A DNA stretch of 64,000 bases from CAWCVR01 sp963799105. Lineage in GTDB: Bacteria > Acidobacteriota > Terriglobia > Bryobacterales > Bryobacteraceae. Positions 47,518 through 55,024 of this stretch are shown piece by piece. The DNA is taken from the NCBI GenBank assembly GCA_963799105.1, contig CAWCVR010000011.1:1-64000 (forward strand), written 5' to 3'. The notes beneath the pieces were generated by a model. The model saw only the letters and a list, made by a program, of their open reading frames with translations. It had not been told where the DNA came from and did no database searches. Every line of letters begins with the position of its first letter. The first letter of the stretch is position 1. The position numbers and the translations under genes are program-made.

Positions 47518-48519
47518 TTAACAGAGGGCCGCCATTAAGGCGCCACGCGCGGTGGAGTTGAGGGGGTCGGGGGAGAGGCGTACTTCCGACAGCCGGACGG
47601 GGAACTCCTCGGCTCGCAGAACCTCGTTGAACCGCTCGGTGAATCCCTCGGGCATGGCCGTGCCTCCGCTCAAAACCAGCGGAATGGAGTGTTCCAGCTT
47701 GGGCAAACGCTGGGAAGAAGAGATGTGTGCCCGCAGACTTCCGGCGAGGTGTTCGATCGTCTCCTGGTAGTAAACGTTGAGGGCATTCTGCACGCGATCG
47801 CCGGTCAGCCCGTTCAGGCGGAACGATTGTTCCTTGAGGATGCGCAGGCGGGTGGCCAGTTCACCGGTCACCAGCGAGGCTTCCGTGTCGATGAAGTCGC
47901 CGGCCTTGGGCACGCTGAAGCTGATTACCGGCAGCGACAGCACGGCCAGGCAGACATTGTTCAGGCCGCTGCCGCAGGAGATCCCGATACCCGTGTAGTT
48001 GGAACCTCCCAATTCGCCGAACACCACGGCCAGACCTTCCTCGATCGGCGTCGCCTGGTAGCCCAGGTCGGCCAGAATCTGGCGGATGGAGGCCTGGTGA
48101 TAGTGAATGCCGCTCTCGCCGCTCGGGCCCGGAGCCGGCACGCTGAAGAAGACCTTCTGACCGTGCCGTGCCGCCTTTCCCGCCAGTTTGCCGATAATCA
48201 TCCGCACCACGCCGAGGCTGTGCGGTTCCCGCGGATTGAGTACGCCATCCATCATCGGGCGCCGCAACTCCACGTGAAAGACTTCGGCGAATTTCTGCGC
48301 GTCGTTGCCCGCCACCACGATCTCGGTGTCCCGAACCTCATGGAACACGTTCTCCCGCTGCAGCAGACTCTCGGTAAGCTTGGAATACGGCAGCGTTAGA
48401 AAGGCATTGAGTTGCGATTCGCAGTCCGGTTTCTTGTCCCCAATTCGCGCCACCACGATCCGGCTCGTTCCCACGTCCAGCCCGAGCGGCTGCGCATATT
48501 CTTGTTCCACGTTGTTCAT
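47518..48519 (-). CDS. actin-like ATPase (MreB/FtsA superfamily), divergent
   Basis: The 333-residue protein has the actin fold: phosphate-1 LGLDVGTSRIVVARI at the N-terminus, an MreB-like RRPMMDGVLNPREPHSLGVV near residue 85, phosphate-2 YTGIGISCGSGLNNVCLAVL near 175, and the adenosine motif LVLSGGTAMPEGF near 285. It lacks the FtsA 1C domain and is shorter than chaperone Hsp70. ATG 48519 has AGGAGAT six bases upstream; the ATG at 48543 overlaps the stop of the small membrane protein. It is the last gene of a three-gene unit. Predicted to polymerise with ATP; partner and cargo are unknown. Confidence 0.82.
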   Translation of the reverse strand: MNNVEQEYAQPLGLDVGTSRIVVARIGDKKPDCESQLNAFLTLPYSKLTESLLQRENVFHEVRDTEIVVAGNDAQKFAEVFHVELRRPMMDGVLNPREPHSLGVVRMIIGKLAGKAARHGQKVFFSVPAPGPSGESGIHYHQASIRQILADLGYQATPIEEGLAVVFGELGGSNYTGIGISCGSGLNNVCLAVLSLPVISFSVPKAGDFIDTEASLVTGELATRLRILKEQSFRLNGLTGDRVQNALNVYYQETIEHLAGSLRAHISSSQRLPKLEHSIPLVLSGGTAMPEGFTERFNEVLRAEEFPVRLSEVRLSPDPLNSTARGALMAALC

Positions 48520-48535
48520 GAAATTATCTCCTAAG

Positions 48536-48691
48536 TTACTCATGGGGGAAAACGTCTTCCCGGCGAACCCGATCCGAGAGCAGTCTCACCCGGTTAATGT
48601 CTTTCCGGTCCAACGGCCGCAACTTACTCGTCCGGAAGTAAACCGAAACCGTAACTAACAGAACCACCAGGGAAGTACTGGCAAAAAGCAC
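48536..48691 (-). CDS. 51-residue single-pass membrane peptide
   Basis: A short gene starting at GTG 48691, with AGGAGG seven bases upstream, encodes one N-terminal membrane helix (LFASTSLVVLLVTVSVYF) and a strongly basic tail (RTSKLRPLDRKDINRVRLLS, ending FPHE). Its ribosome site overlaps the stop of the coiled-coil gene and its own stop lies 17 bases before the actin-like start, so the three are tightly coupled. The positively charged tail would face the cytoplasm and could anchor the actin-like filament or the coiled coil to the membrane; that is inference. Confidence 0.6.
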   Translation of the reverse strand: MLFASTSLVVLLVTVSVYFRTSKLRPLDRKDINRVRLLSDRVRREDVFPHE

Positions 48692-48701
48692 GGCGCACCT
48701 C

Positions 48702-49367
48702 CTACCTGCGGATGACGGATGCGCGTTCCAGAACCGATGCCAGGTTATTGCCGGGCGCCGCCGCGCCGTTTTGCGGAACGCAGTAGGTGGCCGCTTCGGT
48801 GATTCGCTGGACTTCCTGCTGCTTCTGTTTCAGCCAATTGCGGAGATCGTCCTGGGCGCGCGCCACCTCGTCCAGGTTGCTTTGAATGCGGGACATATAC
48901 TGGCTGGTCAGCCGGTCCAATTCCGCCTGGATGCGCCGGTTCTCTTCCAGCTTTGCGGCTTCGAAGCCGCCCAGCCACGTTTGCTGCGCCTCTTCGTAAT
49001 CGTTCAGGGCCCGCTGCCGCACCACCGCGTCCTGCAACAGGTCTTCCACTTCCACGCCGGCCGCTTCGAGCGCCATGAACAGCGAGGCGCGCTTGGTTTC
49101 GGTGGACATTCCCGACAGGTGCGCGCTGTTCAGCATCTCGACGACCTTGAGGATGTCGTAATCGCCGCGCGTCGGTTTGGCCGCGGCATTGTCGTATATC
49201 TGCTCAAACGAGACAGTCTTACAGGCAGCAATCGAGCTGCCGGCTCCGGAGTACTGGTCGGAAAACCCCGCCACCGCTACGGCGAGCTGTGTCGCGCCGT
49301 TGTGGCTGGTTTCGCTTTTTGAAGTGTCGGCCCCTTCGTCAGAGGATTGGAAAAGTCGTTTGAACAT
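48702..49367 (-). CDS. cytoplasmic coiled-coil protein of the actin-like module
   Basis: The 221-residue soluble protein has a low-complexity N-terminus (about 1-60), a helical domain (DYDILKVVEMLNSAHLSGMS and RASLFMALEAAGVEVEDLLQ), then a long coiled coil of about 90 residues (AAKLEENRRIQAELDRLTSQ through LRNWLKQKQQEVQRI) and a short tail. No signal or membrane segment. ATG 49367 has GAGGTGG upstream; ATG 49376 is less likely. It is the first gene of the three-gene unit. I do not recognise the family; toxic anion resistance (TelA-like) proteins have a loosely similar helical build. Confidence 0.65.
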   Translation of the reverse strand: MFKRLFQSSDEGADTSKSETSHNGATQLAVAVAGFSDQYSGAGSSIAACKTVSFEQIYDNAAAKPTRGDYDILKVVEMLNSAHLSGMSTETKRASLFMALEAAGVEVEDLLQDAVVRQRALNDYEEAQQTWLGGFEAAKLEENRRIQAELDRLTSQYMSRIQSNLDEVARAQDDLRNWLKQKQQEVQRITEAATYCVPQNGAAAPGNNLASVLERASVIRR

Positions 49368-49753
49368 TAGTACCACCTCATGCAGAACAACTCATCGGCG
49401 GGTTACGGAAAAAGGAATAGGGCCCATGCCGCTCCATGGCTCCGCCAACCCCAAATCGGCCACTCCGGCCTGCCCATGTGCCGGCAGCGCAGCCTGTCAC
49501 CCTATTCCCCAAAACTTTCGAGGTATCACTTTCCTAGTACGTTGGCGCCGGAGATCCTCTCAAGACATTCCTGACCGGGACGGCGGAGGCGCATACCGGG
49601 AGCGAAGCGCCCCCACCCGTTCGACCGCGCCGGCGCGCCGGGGGCCGCGGTGAGCGTGGCCGCACCGGAGCCCAACGCGCCGCCCGGCGGCGGTCTCGCG
49701 CCAACTTTCCCCGGGGCGCGGCACAGAAACGGAAGTGGATCCGCTGGCGTGAT

Positions 49754-49879
49754 GTGGGGCGGACCCCCTGGTCCGCGGCCGACGCCCCCGTCGGCCCGCT
49801 CGTGCCCGGCAATATGCTGATATCGTTGTTCCGGATGCGGGACGAGGGCGTCCCGCGCGGACCAGGGGGTCCGCCCCAC
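49754..49879. repeat. 126-bp element with perfect 24-bp inverted repeats
   Basis: Arms 49754-49777 and 49856-49879 are exact reverse complements (outer end GTGGGGCGGACCCCCTGGTC). The 78-base interior has no open frame of interest. With the solitary copy of the other palindromic element at 49914-49934, it makes 49368-50009 a landing zone for non-autonomous repeats; I see no gene in that stretch. Confidence 0.75.
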
Positions 49880-49913
49880 GAATTCCGCGGTATTCCCGAT
49901 GCCGGGAAAACTA

Positions 49914-49934
49914 TGTGGCATTGGGTTGTCAGCC
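49914..49934. repeat. solitary arm related to the 36.2-kb palindromic element
   Basis: The sequence starting TGTGGCATTGGGTTGTCAGC matches 18 of 21 bases of the right arm of the element at 36404-36433. No partner arm is found nearby. Confidence 0.5.
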
Positions 49935-50009
49935 TGCCCTACAAAGGCGCGCACTTCTGTGTCGCACGCGACGCTTCCGCCCCGGTTCCCAGGGTTCGGG
50001 CGCGCCACG

Positions 50010-50019
50010 TGCTATGCTG
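50010..50019 (+). promoter_or_regulatory. candidate extended -10 TGCTATGCTG
   Basis: It ends seven bases before the ATG of the sugar transferase. The same 10-mer with similar flanks recurs at 59349-59358. Confidence 0.4.
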
Positions 50020-50026
50020 ATTCGGG

Positions 50027-51437
50027 ATGTTCAGCCGGCAGCGTAAAGCCCGTGTTTTGTTTGGGCTATGGGACCTCATCCTGGTCGGTGTGGCCTTCGA
50101 GGCAGCCTACCGGACGCGCACCGTCCTGCACCTCGACCTCGAGTTCTACCTCACCGTGGAACGCAAGGCCCTGCTGCTGGTGGTGTCCCTGTTGGCGTGG
50201 GTGCTGATCGGCATCTGGCTGGAAATCTACGACAAGCTGGATTCCGCCCGTCCCAGTGTCATCTTGCGCGATACCGCGCGGCAGTGCGCCGCGGGCGCGC
50301 TCTGCCTGGTGGTGTTCGAATTCGCGCGGCGCCTGGAATTGAGCCGTCTCTTCGTGGCCCTCTTCGCCTCCTACGCGTGGATCCTGCTGCTGGCGTTCCG
50401 CTTGGCCGCGGGCCGCGTGGTGGGCGTCCTCCGCCGCGAGTTCGCGGCGCCGCATTACGTGATGGTGGTCGGCACCGGAGAACGCGCCATCCGCATGGCG
50501 GAGGCTCTGGAGCGGTCGGCGGCTTACGGCGTGCGTCTGCGCGGCTTCCTGAGCGAGCGGCCGGATTCGCCCGGCGCCATCTCGCTCGGCGCACAATACC
50601 CCGTCCATCCCGTGTCCGAGTTGACCGCCATCCTGCGGCAGCAGGTGGTGGACGAGATCATCTTCGCGGTGGGCAGCGAAAGCCTCGCCGAGCTGGAAGA
50701 GGAGTTTCTGCTCTGCGACCAGGAAGGCGTGCGCACCCGCGTGGTGGTGGACTTCTTTCCCCACGTCAACAGCACGGTTTCGCTCGACCGCTTCGGCGGT
50801 ACCCCGCTGCTGACGTTTTCGGCCGCGCCCGACGACGAAATCCGCCTCCTGGCCAAGCGCCTCACCGACATCGCCATCGCCGCCTCCGGCCTGCTGGTGC
50901 TGTCCCCCTTCATGCTTCTGGTGGCCGCTCCTGATCCGCATCACCTCGCCGGGGCCGGCCATCTTCCGCCAGGTGCGCTGCGGGCTGAACGGCCGCCGGT
51001 TCGTGTTCTACAAATTCCGCTCCATGTGCCGGAACGCCGAAGAGATGAAGGCATCGCTCGAGCACCTCAATACCCGCGAGACGGTCTTCAAAATCCCCCA
51101 CGACCCGCGTCTCACCCCGCTGGGGCGGTATCTGCGCAAGTTCTCCGTCGACGAGTGGCCGCAGTTGTGGAACGTGCTGCGGGGCGACATGTCGCTGGTG
51201 GGCCCGCGTCCCGCCGTGCCTGGCGAGGTGGACCAGTACAAGCTCTGGCAACGCCGCCGTCTGCGCATGCGCCCCGGGCTGACCTGCCTGTGGGCCGTCT
51301 CCGGCCGCGACAAGGTGGATTTCGAAACCTGGATGAAGCTGGACATGCAGTACATCGACAACTGGTCGCTGGCGCTGGATTGGAAGATCATCCTGCGCAC
51401 CATCCCGCGCGTGATCGTCGGTCATGGCGCCAACTGA
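50027..51437 (+). CDS. polyprenyl-phosphate sugar phosphotransferase (one apparent frameshift)
   Basis: Removing one G at 50927 joins LVLSPFMLLVA to LLIRITSPGPAIFRQVRCG and gives a 469-residue enzyme of the WbaP/exopolysaccharide transferase family, which loads the first sugar phosphate onto undecaprenyl phosphate. It has four N-terminal membrane helices, a CoA-binding-like middle domain (VMVVGTGERAIRMAEALERS), a fifth hydrophobic segment and the catalytic C-terminal part with FYKFRSMCRNA, FSVDEWPQLWNVLRGDMSLV and GPRPA. No other polysaccharide genes are nearby. Its stop codon lies ten bases before the RHS cassette. Confidence 0.85.
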
Positions 51438-51446
51438 AGCGCGGCG

Positions 51447-53524
51447 CGCTACGTCTACGACGACGCGGGCAACCAGGTCAGCGTGACCGACGCCAACCTG
51501 CATACGACGCAAAGCCAATACGACGCGCGGCGGCGGTTGACGGCGACGACCTACGACGACAAGACGACCACGCAATACGCCTACGACGGCCCCGGCAACC
51601 TGACGCTGGTGACGGATCAGGCCCAGAACAAAGTTCAGTACACCTACGACCTGAACAATCAACCGCGGTCGGTGGTGCAGGTGAACCATCCGGACCCGGC
51701 TCACAACACGACCGCGTACGGCTATGACGGCAACGGGAACCTGACCGCGTTGTCGGACGCGAACACCCACACGACGCAGAACGGGTTCGACGGGTTGAAC
51801 CAGTTGAACCAGGAGAGGATGCCGGCGGGGCAGACGCAGACGCGGACGTACGACGCGGCGGGGAACCTGACGTCGCTGGCGGATTACAACGGCCGGACGA
51901 CAACGTACATCTACGACACGCTGAACCGGCTGACGCAGCGGACGCCGGACCCGGCGACGGGGGACGTGGCGGAGAGGTTCACGTACACGGCGACGGGCAA
52001 GCGGGCGACGATGACGGACGCGAGCGGGACGACGACGTACACGTACGACGACCACGACCGGCTGGCGGCGAAGGCGACGCCGCAGGGGACGCTGAGCTAT
52101 ACTTATGATCCAGCGGGGAATGTGGCGTCGATGACAGTCGTCGAACGTGAACGGAGTATCGGTGGCGTACACGTACGACAGCTTGAACCGGCTGGCGACG
52201 GTGGTGGACAACAACCTGCACCTGCCGGGCGGGCAGAACACGACCACGTACGCGTATGATGCGGCGAGCAATCTGGCGACGGTGACGTATCCAAACGGTT
52301 TGCAGAGTACGTTCCACGTACGATGACCTGAACCGGGTGACCGCGCTGAACAACGGCAAGGCCAGTTACACTTACACCCTGGGGCCGACGGGGAACCGGC
52401 AGTCCGCGACCGAGTCCAGCGGGCGGACGCTGAGTTGGAGTTACGACGGCATCTACCGCTTGACCAACGAGACCATCAGCCTGGACCCGATGTCGAAGAA
52501 CGGCACGGTGAGTTACGGGATCGACCCGGTGGGCAACCGGCAGACGCAAACGTCGAGCATCCCCGGCGTCCCGACGGCGAGCTTCTCTTACGACGCCGAC
52601 GACCGGATTCTCTCGACCGAAAGTTACGACGCTAACGGGAACACCACCGTCTCCGGCTCGCGAACGTTTACGTATGACTTCGCGAACCGCTTGAAGAGCA
52701 TGAACGGCGGCGCGGTGACGCTGGTATACGACGGCGACGACAACCGCGTGGCGAAGACCGTCGGCGGCGCGACCACGCGGTACCTGGTAGACGATCTGAA
52801 CCCGACCGGCTACGCGCAGGTGGTCGAGGAGCTGATCGTTGGCGCGGTGACGCGCACTTATACGTACGGCCTGCAGCGAATCAACGAGAACCAAGTCGTC
52901 GGCAACTCGTGGACGCCAAGCTTTTACGGATACGATGGCTTCGGCAGCGTGCGCCAGTTGACGAACTCGACTGGTGCGGTGACGGACACCTACGATTACG
53001 ATGCCTGGGGCAATGCGGTCAACACCGCGGGTTCGAGCCCGAACGACTACCTGTATCGCGGCGAGCAGTATGATCCGGACCTCAGGCTATACTACCTGCG
53101 GGCACGGTATCTGAACCCGTTGAGCGGAAGGTTCTTGACAAGGGATCCTGAGGCAGGCCGCACCAAGGTCCCGGCCACGCTGCACAGGTACCTATATGCA
53201 GCCGCTGACCCAGTGAACAGAATGGACCCGCGAGGACGCGACACGTTCGAGTACACCGAGACCATGGAGATCGGCTTCTCGGAGCACGGGTTGAATCATT
53301 TGGTTGACTTAGGCCTCGAAGCGAGCCAAGCCGAAGTCGAAGCGTTTATCGAGGCAGACGTGCGTCAGTTCTTGGCCGAGTACGCGGCTTCTCTCAGGAC
53401 TGGTGTCCCATTCGACATTCCCTTCTTCATGAGCCAACTGAACAACGTTCCATGGGCATATCGGGTGTTCATTGTAGCCCAAGGGATAGCAAAAATCGGT
53501 ACATACTTTCCGATTAATAAATAG
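51447..53524 (+). CDS. RHS-repeat cassette 1, truncated, with variable tip (two apparent frameshifts)
   Basis: The cassette is about 690 residues of RHS/YD repeats (YDDAGNQVS, YDGNGNLTALSD, YDAAGNLTSLADYNGRTTTY) ending in the RHS core LYYLRARYLNPLSGRFLTRD, then a tip of about 120 residues (EYTETMEIGFSEHGLNHLVD) that differs from cassette 2. Extra bases at 52136 (A) and 52314/52315 (C) break the frame; cassette 2 lacks both. The 5' end is abrupt: homology begins near 51449, directly after the sugar transferase, with no start codon, signal or N-terminal domain. RHS proteins form a shell that carries a C-terminal toxin. The tip has no motif I can name. Confidence 0.75.
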
Positions 53525-53541
53525 GCAGCGGAGCACCCCGA

Positions 53542-53895
53542 ATGGATTCCGAGTTCCGACCACTTAACGACCGAGAAAGGGGCCTCCTGGAGAAGCTCCT
53601 TGAGGCGAATTTTCCAGGCCGAGACGAACTGCGTGCCCAGATGATTTCGGTGACCGGGAAACAGATCGGGGGCGACGGCACGCTGAGCCTGCAATGCGCG
53701 TCGGGACCGCCAGCCCCGACGAAGTATGCGGTGGCGATGGAGGGTGTATGCACTGACGCAGACGGCGGGATGATCGCTGTCATGCTCCACGTCGATAAGG
53801 ATGGGTTCATGCGCATGCTTGAAATTCTTAAGTACGACGGGTCCGTGATTATTAACCCGCCATCCGCCCATGACTTGGCAATTCCGCTATTATGA
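53542..53895 (+). CDS. small acidic protein, candidate RHS immunity protein
   Basis: The 117-residue protein begins RPLNDRERGLLEKLLEANFP and continues with beta-rich sequence (DGTLSLQCASG, YAVAMEGVCTDADGGMIAVM). It resembles the small DUF6984-like proteins that often sit beside polymorphic toxin tips. It starts 17 bases after the stop of RHS cassette 1, the place where an immunity gene is expected. The role is inferred from context only. Confidence 0.6.
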   Translation: MDSEFRPLNDRERGLLEKLLEANFPGRDELRAQMISVTGKQIGGDGTLSLQCASGPPAPTKYAVAMEGVCTDADGGMIAVMLHVDKDGFMRMLEILKYDGSVIINPPSAHDLAIPLL

Positions 53896-54020
53896 TGCGC
53901 CATCTGGGTGCCAACAACGGGCGGGGGAAACTGGGGACAGCCTGAGCCGTGCACATACTCCGCTCCTCCCGCCAAGCGCTCACGACCGTGCCGGAACGTG
54001 GCGGACAATAGCCGCGCCCC

Positions 54021-54269
54021 TCACCGGTACGCCTCCCGCCGGTCGCAAACCCGGTGGATAGTGATCGTATCCTCCGTCTCATCGAAGATCACGCGGTGGT
54101 TGCCGGTGCGGAGCCGCAGCAACCCCTCGTACTCGCCGCTGAGCGGCTTGACCCTGCCAACGCCGGTGGCCGCGTAGCGGTGAATGGCCGTCAGGACCTT
54201 CATGGTGGCGCGCTGCTCAATGGCGCGGACCTCTTCCCGGACGTTCGAGTGGAAGCGAAGTTTCTTCAC
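54021..54269 (-). CDS. RelE/ParE-type toxin
   Basis: The 82-residue protein (KKLRFHSNVREEVRAIEQRA, VKPLSGEYEGLLRLRTGNHR, VIFDETEDTITIHRV) has the RelE fold pattern in which basic residues after the EGLLRLRTG strand cleave mRNA at the ribosome. GTG 54269 is chosen since it starts the first beta strand; the longer frame to 54332 lies in the antitoxin gene. It is last in a HTH-antitoxin-toxin operon between the two RHS cassettes. Confidence 0.85.
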   Translation of the reverse strand: MKKLRFHSNVREEVRAIEQRATMKVLTAIHRYAATGVGRVKPLSGEYEGLLRLRTGNHRVIFDETEDTITIHRVCDRREAYR

Positions 54270-54276
54270 CTGGGCT

Positions 54277-54528
54277 TCACTCGCCTTGCTGTTGGCGGAT
54301 CTGGTCCACGGTGAAGCCGCACTCGGCCACAATCTGCTCGAAGGGAATGCCGCCCTCCGGGTTCTGGCGGAAGTAGTCCCGCGAGGCGGCGATGGCGCGG
54401 CGGTCCTCCCCGGTCAGTTCCTCGTCGTCCTCTTCGCGGGTCATCACTTCGAGTAGTTTGGCGACGGCGTCGAACTGGCCGGGGCCGAGTTGGTCGAGCA
54501 ACTGGTGGGCGTGTTGTCTATCAGCCAT
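54277..54528 (-). CDS. antitoxin of the RelE-type toxin
   Basis: The 83-residue acidic protein has an N-terminal helical part (HQLLDQLGPGQFDAVAKLLE) and a C-terminal segment (ASRDYFRQNPEGGIPFEQIV) of the type that wraps RelE toxins. Its stop lies eight bases before the toxin start and its ATG 54528 overlaps the HTH gene by eight bases, so all three genes are translated together. It has no own DNA-binding domain, which is presumably provided by the HTH protein. Confidence 0.7.
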   Translation of the reverse strand: MADRQHAHQLLDQLGPGQFDAVAKLLEVMTREEDDEELTGEDRRAIAASRDYFRQNPEGGIPFEQIVAECGFTVDQIRQQQGE

Positions 54529-54916
54529 TCCGTTCTCCAAGGGAACCGTTCCTGCGCGAAGCGTCGGCGGCGATCAATGAATTTACCAGTCTGACGACGG
54601 CCTTCTGGTCCCATTCCGGCAGGATCGAGATCATCTGGAATCTCTTCCACTGCCTGCGCGCTTCGGAATCGTCGTTGACCCGTTCCACCCTGAGTCGCTT
54701 CACGCCAAGCAGCTCGTCCGTGGTCACCTGGAGCGCTTCAGCCAGGGCGATCGCGGCGGGCGCGGGCGGGAACCCGGCCTCGGTTTCGTAGTAGGAAACC
54801 GCCCGCTGGGTGGTTGCGGCGGCATCGGCAGGCTGGACCTGAGTCAGCCCGCGCGCTTTGCGTATGGCCTGAAGCCGCTCTCCGAAACTGGTCTCTCCGT
54901 ACTTCTTTCTGGGCAT
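54521..54916 (-). CDS. XRE-family HTH regulator of a three-gene toxin-antitoxin operon
   Basis: The 131-residue protein has an N-terminal Cro/C1-type helix-turn-helix (FGERLQAIRKARGLTQVQPA, QRAVSYYETEAGFPPAPAAI, ALAEALQVTTDELLGVKR) and a C-terminal tail (WKRFQMISILPEWDQKAVVR) that may oligomerise. ATG 54916 is preferred to 55012, which would add an unstructured stretch. It probably binds the promoter just upstream and represses the operon. Confidence 0.8.
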   Translation of the reverse strand: MPRKKYGETSFGERLQAIRKARGLTQVQPADAAATTQRAVSYYETEAGFPPAPAAIALAEALQVTTDELLGVKRLRVERVNDDSEARRQWKRFQMISILPEWDQKAVVRLVNSLIAADASRRNGSLGERNG

Positions 54917-55024
54917 CGCATCCGCGATTGTAAACGGCCTATGCAAAATCCTTTCGGAGCGTGCCGTTGACATGGCTTCCGTATTACGTATGCTCTCAGA
55001 GACGGTAACCAAAGGTCAAGTGGG

